A stretch of DNA of 64,000 bases, taken from Sipunculus nudus (taxonomy: Eukaryota > Annelida > Sipuncula > Golfingiida > Sipunculidae). Where the stretch lies: positions 62,648,370-62,712,369 of the forward strand of contig CM049307.1 of NCBI GenBank assembly GCA_026874595.1, written 5' to 3'. The notes below the pieces were generated by a model, which was not told the DNA's origin, searched no databases, and was given only the letters and a program-made list of their open reading frames with translations. This document shows, in pieces, positions 55,360 to 64,000 of the stretch (position 1 is the first letter of the stretch; every line of letters starts with the position of its first letter). The position numbers were made by a program, and so were the translations under genes.

Positions 55360-56675
55360 CCTTCATGTAGGTAGGACTTATCATATTTATTTCGGAACAC
55401 CATATTTTGATATTGTATATACTTCAAACTTAACTGAACAATTGCTTTTGGTTATTGTGGGCGAACGAATAATAACGTGTGATAAATAGTAATATAACAT
55501 TCAAAGTCATGGCCTATGGCTTAATGAATCGATATTGTAAACAGAAAGATACCACGTGCCAAGATAGTGACTTACTGTTTCATATTGCAGGTGGAAATGT
55601 CTGCAGCTGTTGTTACGGACAGCAATGCTGGATCGATGCGGTTATGCATGCAGTACCATGCAAATATTCAATGCAGTATAATGATTCGGCGAATATCCAT
55701 CATTCAAATAAATATCACACATGTGTGTTCGAGGGTTAGAAAAATAAAAAGATACAAAATCGGAATTTAGAGCCGCAGAAATAGTAATAATACTGCGAAG
55801 ACTCATCATTCAAATAATTGCATACATGTATGCGCGAGTGTGTTAGAAATTTAGACAGATACAAATTCTGCACTCACGCCCACAAACATATAACCCAATA
55901 TATTGAACACATCTTGTGTACACTAGAAACAGAAACTATATACATGTAATATATACGGAGCCAGTATGTACGAAATTCAAATAGAAAATCAGGGAATCCT
56001 TCACAGTAGTTAAGCAAATCTGTTAAGATGAAAATTTTCTTATCAATAAGAAACCTTTTCTGTTTGGTTGTAAATGAAATTGTTCAGTAATATTTAGTAT
56101 CCTATGTTCTCAACGTTTTATATATAAAGCAGGTATATCGTTGTTAACGCTTTCATCCCTTTACCAAATATTGTTGAACAAGTGTACATGAACGTACATG
56201 TATATACCTTTAAAAAAATAGCCGTTAAAATGAAATTAATAATTTGAAATACATTACCTGCTGTTTGTCAGTTCCATATTTTATACTCAATTTATGACAT
56301 CCCTCGATATAAGATTATTAATTATAAGATCACAAATGACCGGAGAAATGTGTTGATCTGCAGGAAAAGTCGGTAGGTGTCCGGGCACTCACGGGCCGGG
56401 AAACTTGTAGATTTATCTGGCAGGTTAAATAGTCGGCCGACAATAAAAAATCGGTAGATGGAGGGCCGGCTTTACAGACATACATGCCTCTTCACTCTCA
56501 GGATAAATGACTAAAAATGACAAAGTAAAGCTGAAAATATTTTAATATTAAAGTTCTGAGCTTCTGTCTAAAATATGTAGTCTATTTTACATGCCGGGAA
56601 TATCTAACTTGCCCAGTCTGCTGTAAAAAATTGCCTGTACGCATTTTATTCCATATACAAAATATTAGGTTTTTA
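55360..56675. other. Spacer between two tandem GT31 genes (1.3 kb)
   Basis: Should hold the promoter of the 394-aa gene and the 3' UTR of the 546-aa gene. No other gene, and no known repeat, was recognised. Confidence 0.5.
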
Positions 56676-58316
56676 TCAGTTACTTTTCGTTGAGTTCCTT
56701 GGCTCTTCATAGTTTTGTAAAGCAGCCGTCCAAGCATCCTTAAATCTTTTATACAGATTTTTCGGGGGGTATTTTGGAGAAAAACAATAATGTTCCTTTA
56801 TTATTTTCCCCATCCCCAGTGATTCAGCTTCATGCATGCGCATGCATAAACGTTCATACCGAGTGGTGACCTTGACTGCTGCCATCTTAACCAGTATTCC
56901 AGTCGTGTAAATATCTTCTAGCCAGAAAAGCTTCGTGTGTAATGAAGCATTGTACAAGCGCACCGCAAGTGATGTTGGCATAGCGTACGCCAAGCCTCCA
57001 CAGTACTTTGGAAACATTTTATGGGGATAGTCTTCGATGGTCGCTCGCCATTTTTCACGCAGCCCACGACGAGGTGTCAATTTATCTGGAACAACTTTAG
57101 GGCTAGCACAAAGGAAGGAATTTGGCTGAAGAAAGTCATGTTTAACTATTTCATCAATTATTGCAAAAGTGTTCAAGAAAATATCAGAGTCCAGCTTGTA
57201 CAGAACTTTGCTCTTGTAACAAAACGTTGAGACCCATTTGAGAACCATAATAGATTTAAGCGTTAGGTTTCTGTAATGTTCTTTGAAATCCTCCTGTACA
57301 ATGTCATGGAAGTACTCATTTTCTTGCCGTATCATATGCATGGTGTCTTTGCTTTTAACGGCTCCAAGTGGGAAAAATAAAGCGAGACTCACATTTTGGT
57401 AGGACTTAAGAGATCCCCATGTGTCACGGATTCTGCGGCGGTCTCTGAACTCCCATGGGGCTGTAAACACAGCGAACACCACATCTACCATTTTGGCTTG
57501 GCATAATTCCTTATTATTTATAATGTACGGAAAGTCATGAGGATTGGGGGACTCCCACCAAGTGTATGTAAAATTGTCCAAGGAATCGTGTTTCCCAGGC
57601 ATTGTTGTGGGTTTCTCACTTATATCTCCAGACGTTGTGGTACCTGGCTTGAATCCTTCGAAACTAGTACTGAAGGCCGAGGTTGTAACACTTGTATTGT
57701 TGATATCTTTTGCTTTAATATTTATCCTGTCTATACTGACGACTGAATTAGTCAGAGGTTCGATTAACGACTTGTTATGAATGGAAGATATGCCGCTATC
57801 CAATAGATTGTTGACCTTCTTTGTTGTTATTCTGCCTGGGCTCGTAGGGAATGGATTAAACGAAACTGTTGTCCCCTCGACCATGTGCTTCTGCATTTGA
57901 ACTCGTCTATTTACCTTCTCACTAGCTGAATCTTTATGTTCTTTGGTATATCCTCTTGCTCTGGTGATATCTTCTATTTTGGTCCGTGATCTCAAAACAT
58001 GGTTTGTGTCGTCTGATTTTACGGAAGGTGATTTCCCAGTTAAATCCAACAGAGACGGCTTGTTTTTACTACCACTTTCCCCGTTGGTTTCTTTGAGCAT
58101 TTCTTGCTCGCTATTGGCGAGTTTTTCGCTCACTTTCTGGTATAAAGTCTGGCTTTCCGCATCGACCGTCCTCGGATATGGATCAGTCTGACCATCTGCA
58201 CTTTTCTGTTTTGTCACCCAAGGTAACTGCGGTGGCCGAGCCCATATTAACACTCTGTAACCTACCACAGCGACTAGAAAAAGAAATAAGAAGTGCTTTG
58301 TTTTATTGCCTTCCAT
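56676..58316 (-). CDS. GT31 beta-1,3-glycosyltransferase with long Ser/Thr-rich stem and DSD motif, single exon (546 aa)
   Basis: Golgi type II membrane enzyme of family GT31. Short basic tail, anchor about 8-25, then about 240 residues of hydrophilic, Ser/Thr/Lys-rich stem with several N-glycosylation sites (such as NKS, NNTS, NFT) and likely O-glycosylation. Catalytic domain from about 275: RIRDTWGS (295-302), FFPLGAV (314-320), IVQEDFKEHYRNLTLKS (339-355), LYKLDSDIFLN (372-382, DSD at 376-378 instead of DDD), YCGGLAYAMP (438-447) and WLEDIYTTGIL (465-475), then a conserved Cys-Met (C491) region. Asp-Ser-Asp keeps the first and last Asp of the DxD, so metal binding may be kept. The ATG at 58316 has T at -3 and G at +4; no earlier in-frame ATG seen. 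Very similar to 54175-55359 in the catalytic part. Specificity unknown. Confidence 0.9.
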   Translation of the reverse strand: MEGNKTKHFLFLFLVAVVGYRVLIWARPPQLPWVTKQKSADGQTDPYPRTVDAESQTLYQKVSEKLANSEQEMLKETNGESGSKNKPSLLDLTGKSPSVKSDDTNHVLRSRTKIEDITRARGYTKEHKDSASEKVNRRVQMQKHMVEGTTVSFNPFPTSPGRITTKKVNNLLDSGISSIHNKSLIEPLTNSVVSIDRINIKAKDINNTSVTTSAFSTSFEGFKPGTTTSGDISEKPTTMPGKHDSLDNFTYTWWESPNPHDFPYIINNKELCQAKMVDVVFAVFTAPWEFRDRRRIRDTWGSLKSYQNVSLALFFPLGAVKSKDTMHMIRQENEYFHDIVQEDFKEHYRNLTLKSIMVLKWVSTFCYKSKVLYKLDSDIFLNTFAIIDEIVKHDFLQPNSFLCASPKVVPDKLTPRRGLREKWRATIEDYPHKMFPKYCGGLAYAMPTSLAVRLYNASLHTKLFWLEDIYTTGILVKMAAVKVTTRYERLCMRMHEAESLGMGKIIKEHYCFSPKYPPKNLYKRFKDAWTAALQNYEEPRNSTKSN

Positions 58317-59321
58317 GAAGCAGCAGTCATCAAACTTGCTCGAACCTGTACTCCCGCTGTACGGTGTAAGACGATCCTATAGGTATTATGAATTGAGGTG
58401 TCATCCTATGCGATGTACATGATATTGATTTAATTACAGAACAGGCTGCGGGCGATCCTCTAACAGACCCAAACCTGTTTGTTATTTGTTATATAAACTT
58501 TCTCTCCATGTGATACCTTATCAAGCATATGCCATTCATGATGATTTCAACAAACTTTAAACATGTACTTTGTATAGATTTTTGTATCGGGCATAGATAA
58601 CACATTGAAATAAAATCAAACATAACACTGTCAGGTTTCATACATCGAACGAGTCTAACTTGACTGATATTATCTGTCAAGTTGCCAACTACAGATGTTT
58701 TTTATTATTTAAAAAAGATAATAAGTCCAGCAGCATTGCGAAAAGTGTGGAGACTGACTATGGAAGAGAGAGGAGGAGGGGCGGACGGAGGATAAATGTA
58801 CCCAAGAAAAAATAGAATGTTCCACAAAAAAAAGGGTACCACCAAAACAAATAAAATATTCACCCCAAAAAATAGCATGTACTACACAAAAAGACCGACA
58901 TTCCAGCATAGAAGAAAGAAATATTTTACTTATTGGAGATAATTCAACTGATGGTAACAAAATCAAGAGCTTGTATTGCCTCCGGAGGCCTACGTTCTAT
59001 GAATCTTTCCTTGTCTTACAATAAAATCTTATTCGAGCTTTTAAATTAGAGCTTTAAAAAGGGTATTATAGCATTTGACGTCGATTAGCCGCTTTGACAA
59101 AGTTGACCCGTCTCATGTCTAGCAGTACATGTAAATCTGTGTGGACGCGACACCAGTATATAGAGACCTCTGCCGACTGATTGTTACCCTAAAACCACAA
59201 GGTCAAACCAACGTTTCGCTGCAGCAATATTTTGTCGTTAACGCGATATGTTTGTCAGTTTTACTTATAATTTTGTACCAATATTGCCTGCCTCATCAAT
59301 ATATTTTATCAATATAAAACT

Positions 59322-59373
<52 letters not shown>

Positions 59374-59476
59374 TAGTAATAATAATAATTATAATATAAA
59401 TAATAAAATAATAATTATAATGAAATAATAACAATTGTTATTTTCACTATTATCAGTATTATCACCTCTATCACTA

Positions 59477-59520
<44 letters not shown>

Positions 59521-59873
59521 TTATTATTACAACAACTATATTTTGTTGGAGCCTGCAAACCTCCACCCGTGACATGAACAAACAAACTCACTCTTCAGTA
59601 AGATTGGGTTCACATCTCGAGTAACATACGAAATACTGAACTAATACCCCTGATTAGTCGGCTTCTATCGCCCTGTGCCACAATGGTACACCATCCTTTG
59701 AATTAAATGCATGTGTTGATCCAGAGTACCGCCAAAATTTGAGTGATTGTTCTTTTAATATTAAGCTAACCAATCCCAAAAGTTTCCCTAATATACTTTT
59801 AACGCTTTTTGCTTAACGATGTAACAGACAAACAGTGACTGCCTGACGAAGCATTTCCTACAGGCATATAGCT
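58317..59873. other. Intergenic, upstream of the 546-aa GT31 gene
   Basis: No gene recognised. Contains the mirrored trinucleotide tract at 59325-59528. At 58800-58905 there is weak repetition of AAAAAATAGNATGT-like words. Confidence 0.45.
59325..59528. repeat. (AAT)n and (ATT)n trinucleotide tracts facing each other
   Basis: An (ATA)n/(AAT)n run (about 59325-59400) is followed, after an AT-rich spacer of about 80 bases, by a (TTA)n run (about 59480-59528). The two are complementary and could form a long hairpin. Confidence 0.85.
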
Positions 59874-60175
59874 TGGTGGCGTTATGGTTAAGGGCGCTAG
59901 ACTTGTGACCGCCAGGTTGTGGGTTCGCGTCCCGTGGGCTCGCTAAGTCTTTATCATAATGGTTCGCTCTCTCGACCCAGGAGTGAATGGGTACTGGTCA
60001 TTGGAGGAAGGCATGAATAACCTTCTAATACCTGATATGGCTGCTTGGGTTGTATGCTTCCAAGGAAGGTGAGAAAGGCTACATAAATGAACAAGCGCGA
60101 AAGACCAGGATCTAGGAAGGCAAAGTGTAAAGTCGGATGAGACTGATAACGTCGGTGATAACAGACTACAAACCC
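59874..60175 (+). mobile_element. tRNA-derived SINE
   Basis: The 5' part has a Pol III A box (TGGTTAAGGGCG at 59885-59896) and B box (GGTTCGCGTCC at 59922-59932), 25 bases apart, in a tRNA-like context without a proper cloverleaf. A non-tRNA body follows (GACCCAGGAGTGAATGGGTA, then GGGTTGTATGCTTCC). The 3' border is not certain. A piece of the body recurs near 30050-30069. Confidence 0.7.
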
Positions 60176-60232
60176 CCACCTTAACCTTTATATAGTCTGT
60201 TTATAGACCATGTGTTAATGACGTCACGCCTC

Positions 60233-60450
60233 AGGTTAGAAGGTCGTTTTTCCAGGCCCTATAGGCTTATATTTTCCTATATGGTGCACGTGCTGGACGC
60301 TCTAGGGAAGTGGTTTCTATCGAATATTTTGCATCATGGGATACTTCGAAATCAAGCTCAACTCATGCACTTTAAATTTTGTTCAGGAAAACGAAGGTTG
60401 TGTATGTCATTTTCACGGAACAGTCCGGTAGCCAAAGGTCAACTCTGCTC
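60233..60450. mobile_element. Partial copy of the AGGTTAGA MITE family
   Basis: Aligns with the left part of 30987-31460: AGGTTAGAAGG, TTTTCCAGGCCCTATA, GCTCTAGGGAAGT, TTTCTATCG, TTGCATCATGNGATAC and TTTTGTTCAGGAAAAC. The right end and second inverted repeat are missing. Confidence 0.8.
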
Positions 60451-63400
60451 TTAACCCTGCTTTAAGGTCTGAACTTTTTTTCTCTATGGATTTTGCTTAC
60501 CCACATATCAGTTGTGAAAAATATGTTGGTTGTCCCGCTGTCAGCCTTGGGCAATTTTTTGCTAATAAACAAAATAGCAAAAATACCTGAATACCTCAAT
60601 ATTTGACATATAATGTCAACCGATACATGGATTCCAGGATAACATTGACCAGAGAATTTATTGCATGTATTGTTAAATCCTTAATGACCACCATTTCAAC
60701 CGACTCACCAGAACAGCGTCCTTTGAGCGTGACCTATTAAAGGGACTTGCATGATAAAAGAATATGTAATTTTCTTGTACGGTATTATGAAGGGTGTAGA
60801 TCTATTCGAACGGACAAAGCTGTCACATGGAAAGCTAAACACTCTAAACATTTATATATGATGATAGTGGGGTCGAAAAGCATTGCAGACATCAGCTGGG
60901 TCATACTTGAAATCACCCCCCCCCCCCTTTCCCTTTATCCGTGACCTTTCACGCAGTCTTTAAATATTTTGTCGAAGGTCATTTATCTGTTGACTTGCAT
61001 ATGTGGCCGCTAACATTCATGGACTTCACAGGAATTAAAGTCATGTATATTTTTATGTTTTGCTTTCCTGGTTGGTTATTTGTTTGCCCTGTCTATCAGG
61101 GTCTTCATTACAAAATTTGTAGAGGAACAGGGTGAAACACAAGAAACAACCCTTGAAAAAGACGATCCTGATCACCACCATGAGATTTCTCTATCCCACC
61201 CGAGGCCCATGGTCATTTACTTCGGCGCCTCTGTTTTAAAGCAGATCAGAGATCCAACCATGGAGTTGGTAAACCGTGAAACACATTTTCCGTAAAAAAA
61301 CACAGCACAGTTTGATGAGGATCCTGGCGGAGCTTGTGGTCTCTCACTACTTTCTAGTTTTTGATGATATCCTTATAATGTAGTTGTCTGGCTCAGATCA
61401 CAAATTTCCCGGTCTGACTTGTTAGGTTTTTCTACCTGTGCCGTGATGTTCCAACATATTCAGAGGCTTTTGTAAAAGTATGGTCGCACTAATACGTTGA
61501 TAAATATCTTTTGAGACACAAACCTCCCTCAGTAAATGAAAAAAATGAAAGAAAAATGCCTGTGGGTAAGGTAGGAACACGGCCACACAGCTCAGACAGG
61601 TTGACGGCACCTCAGGGGCAGTGGGTCTCAGAATCAAACAGTATACTCTCAACCCGCCCGCAGCTGACATGGTTTAGCTGAAGCATACATGATCTTACTT
61701 TCTGAAAAAAAAAAGCTTCATGGAAAATTATTATTTGACCAAGTCCAGGAGAGACTAGAGGTTCCAAGTCCAAGACCTGTAATATTTTTTCGCGATAAGC
61801 AACGAATCAGTGACCTAAATTTCATTTATAGAACATATTATTATATTTCTTTAAAATATATGAAATTTTTAATTTGCACCAGAATGTTAAGACCCCCTTT
61901 TCATAATCAGAATTGGAAATACAAACAAAGAGGAAACTTGAAAAAAGAATGCTATAACAAACCAGGCCTTGAGCATTGAAATAAGACTGTACAGCTGACA
62001 TATGAGTTTAACGTCATTATTCAATAAATTAGTATGACAATACATTTTAATTCTGTTTTATATAGCAATAAGAAAAAAAGATGTGTACGATGAATTTCCA
62101 CAATATTTCTTTCCTTATGTACGCGAGTGACGCGAACCAGAGCCTCGGCTGTACGTTTATTGATATAGCCTTTAGCTAAAATGAGAAATCCTTAATATTT
62201 GTGTCGCAACCGATAGCAAACTATAGTCTTTGTGATTAAAGCCCCCCCCCCCCCCCCCCAACTGGTTTATATAGGTACCTGCTGCAGGCCAAGGTCACCA
62301 TTATTTTTCTATTTTCTTGCGAAATGTCGCTTGGTAATCATGATGCAATACATGATGGCTTAATAAAGGCAAATGAGCAATTATTTAGTGTTTCTTTAGC
62401 CAAAGGCTCTTCACGACAAATCGTTTTTTTGTCTGTATTTTTAATTAATTTTTTATAAATTACAAGTTTTAGATATATAAGTAAATCTCTTAATTGGCGT
62501 TATCATCTCCAGAACAAAAGTTGACATTATAATTATATTACGTGATTCTATAATATATGCCAACTTAATATTATATCATTAACTGCATTTATCCTACCTT
62601 CGTGATCTCTGTGTGCATGTATGTGAATACATCTATATGTTGTAGATTTGCGTCCATGCATTATTTGGGTTCAAAGTTTCAGAAAGCCATTTTTACTTAC
62701 ACCATGATACCGACGAGAAATTTTTCGGGTGGTGGGGGTAAAGTCATGATCGTTTATATAACATGAGTTTTGGCGCTGAAGTCTCCAGGTATTCCTGAGA
62801 TATTTGATAAAAGAAATGACGTCATATGTGAAACCATTCATACACATCAGTTGTCATATTTTGGGTCACCTCCCTCTAAAACTCTGTTCATTTTTTTTAA
62901 ACAATCCAAACTATTAGTCTTTTCCGGGTAGAATCAGAAATTGAAGAAATGAGTTCGGCTTGAACAGGTAAGTCGTCATATATGTGGCAATAACTCAGAT
63001 CACATAGCAGACGAATAATCCATATTTATATGATGCTTGCTGATGGTAATATGATGCTGATTGGAGCCATACATATACCTGAGATATGTAGCAAATTTGT
63101 AATAAGACTTGATATATTATATGCAAACACATACAACTTTTACATTTGCGATCGATCAATGATGAATTTCCGTAAAGGTGCCCCGTTGATATAATTGGAC
63201 TCAAATTATGCTCATTAAATTCCCCCGCTAACCAAATAAAATCTCGTTTAATTTTAAATATCGGGCCTCCCCTGACACAAGGGTATAAATCAAAAGGTGT
63301 ATAACGGCTTCGATCTTATTGTTTTATTATGAAGGTCATACATAGGTAAAAGGATTTTATTCTTTTATTGTATAACATTTTTTTTCTAGAACGTTTGGTC

Positions 63401-63719
63401 ATCTACATCCATATGAAGTGTTTGATTATACTTCAATTTATAACCCTCGATCGATTGTGTAGTTAACGTTTACATCAGAAATACATGTTTTTATCTAGTT
63501 TGAAATATGACAATCATTTTAAACCAAGCTGATTGCTGTATAAAATATATTGCATTTTATCAGTCTCCTGTCTTAAAGAATTGTAGTTTTATATAACTGG
63601 TTATGTAGCCTTCCAGGCAGTCTTAAACCTATAGTACCCCTATAAACCCTGGCGACAACCTACGACACCAGAATTAATGCTACGTCCAAACGGGACAAGC
63701 TTTGGCGGGTCTCTACCCT
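60451..63719. other. Intergenic
   Basis: Holds C-runs (60916-60928 and 62242-62259) and AT-rich sequence. One open frame at 61080-61295 (71 aa, with HPRPMVIYFGASVLKQIRDP) looks less AT-driven than the rest, but no domain was recognised; it may be an exon or an element remnant. Confidence 0.4.
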
Positions 63720-63880
63720 GTGCTATTTGAGGAGCCGGAGACAAGGATGGGCCCTGTATCAAGTACACCAGCCGACGACAGGACATATGACAACCCACGT
63801 CACCTGGCGACAGCCTACGACAGGACCTTCATCAATCCACGTCACCCGGCGACAGCCTACGACAGCACCTACGTGAGTAG
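63720..63880. repeat. Tandem repeat, ~47-bp CACGTCACC..GGCGACAGCC units
   Basis: CACGTCACCTGGCGACAGCC, then TACGACAGGAC, and CACGTCACCCGGCGACAGCC, then TACGACAGCAC, follow one another, with looser units on both sides (TGGCGACAACCTACGACACC at 63651). It may be the edge of a GC-rich element that continues past the window. Confidence 0.65.
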
Positions 63881-64000
63881 AAGACAGGCTAGGCTCACTG
63901 ACGTCAAAATGCTGTCGCCTGAGATTTTTGAACTTGTTGAAAATCCAGCGGCGACAGGTAAGTCCACGGGTGCACCACTAACTAGAGATATTCTGTTGTC

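Noticed and set aside
59874-59945. A functional tRNA gene
   Set aside because: A and B boxes are present but the acceptor and anticodon stems do not pair; it reads as a SINE head.
60212-60454. 80-codon frame
   Set aside because: Falls in the partial MITE copy.

Overview
This is eukaryotic nuclear DNA, AT-rich and repeat-dense. It is most likely from a bivalve mollusc or another lophotrochozoan. That placement is an inference from four things: GT-AG introns, an apparent local expansion of single-exon GT31 glycosyltransferases, a repeat mix (Ty3/Gypsy, CR1/L2-type LINE, tRNA-derived SINE, many small inverted-repeat elements, foldback DNA), and long (AT)n and poly(G) tracts. No prokaryotic or organellar signature was seen.

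Layout. About 2.4-10.0 kb holds a six-exon minus-strand gene for a membrane di-iron fatty acid hydroxylase/sterol desaturase (SC5D/ERG3-like). All five introns can be placed to the base and the reading frame closes at 357 aa. From 15.7 to 58.3 kb every recognisable gene is again on the minus strand and encodes a Golgi-type (type II membrane) glycosyltransferase. There are four intronless GT31 beta-1,3-glycosyltransferase-like genes (15.7-16.8, 22.2-24.0, 54.2-55.4 and 56.7-58.3 kb). There is also one GT12 beta-1,4-GalNAc-transferase-like gene (46.2-47.7 kb) that seems to start in a 12-bp coding microexon. A 102-aa ORF at 38.0-38.3 kb has the cytosol-anchor-stem layout of these enzymes but no catalytic domain.

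Between the genes lie mobile and duplicated sequences: a Gypsy pol fragment with its 3' LTR (13.5-15.1 kb); a LINE 3' end (18.45-18.99 kb); a decayed repetitive coding array on the minus strand (31.5-32.8 kb); a segmental duplication (39.2-40.7 and 41.4-43.6 kb), one copy of which carries an insertion with inverted ends, a TTA target duplication and a matching empty site in the other copy; a young 0.88-kb foldback element (44.6-45.5 kb); a tandem duplication ending at the stop codon of a GT31 gene (52.9-54.2 kb); and a tRNA-derived SINE (59.9 kb).

How the genes may work together. The GT31 and GT12 products would act in the Golgi lumen on glycoproteins or glycolipids. Their catalytic motifs differ (DDD, DDD, DSD, DDN), so the cluster looks like a birth-and-death family with some members diverging or losing metal binding. 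The sterol desaturase-like gene acts in the ER and has no obvious functional link to the cluster. I found no operon, CRISPR array, complete tRNA or rRNA gene. The most unusual items are the glycosyltransferase cluster, the decayed repeat-coding array, the dated insertion and the foldback element.
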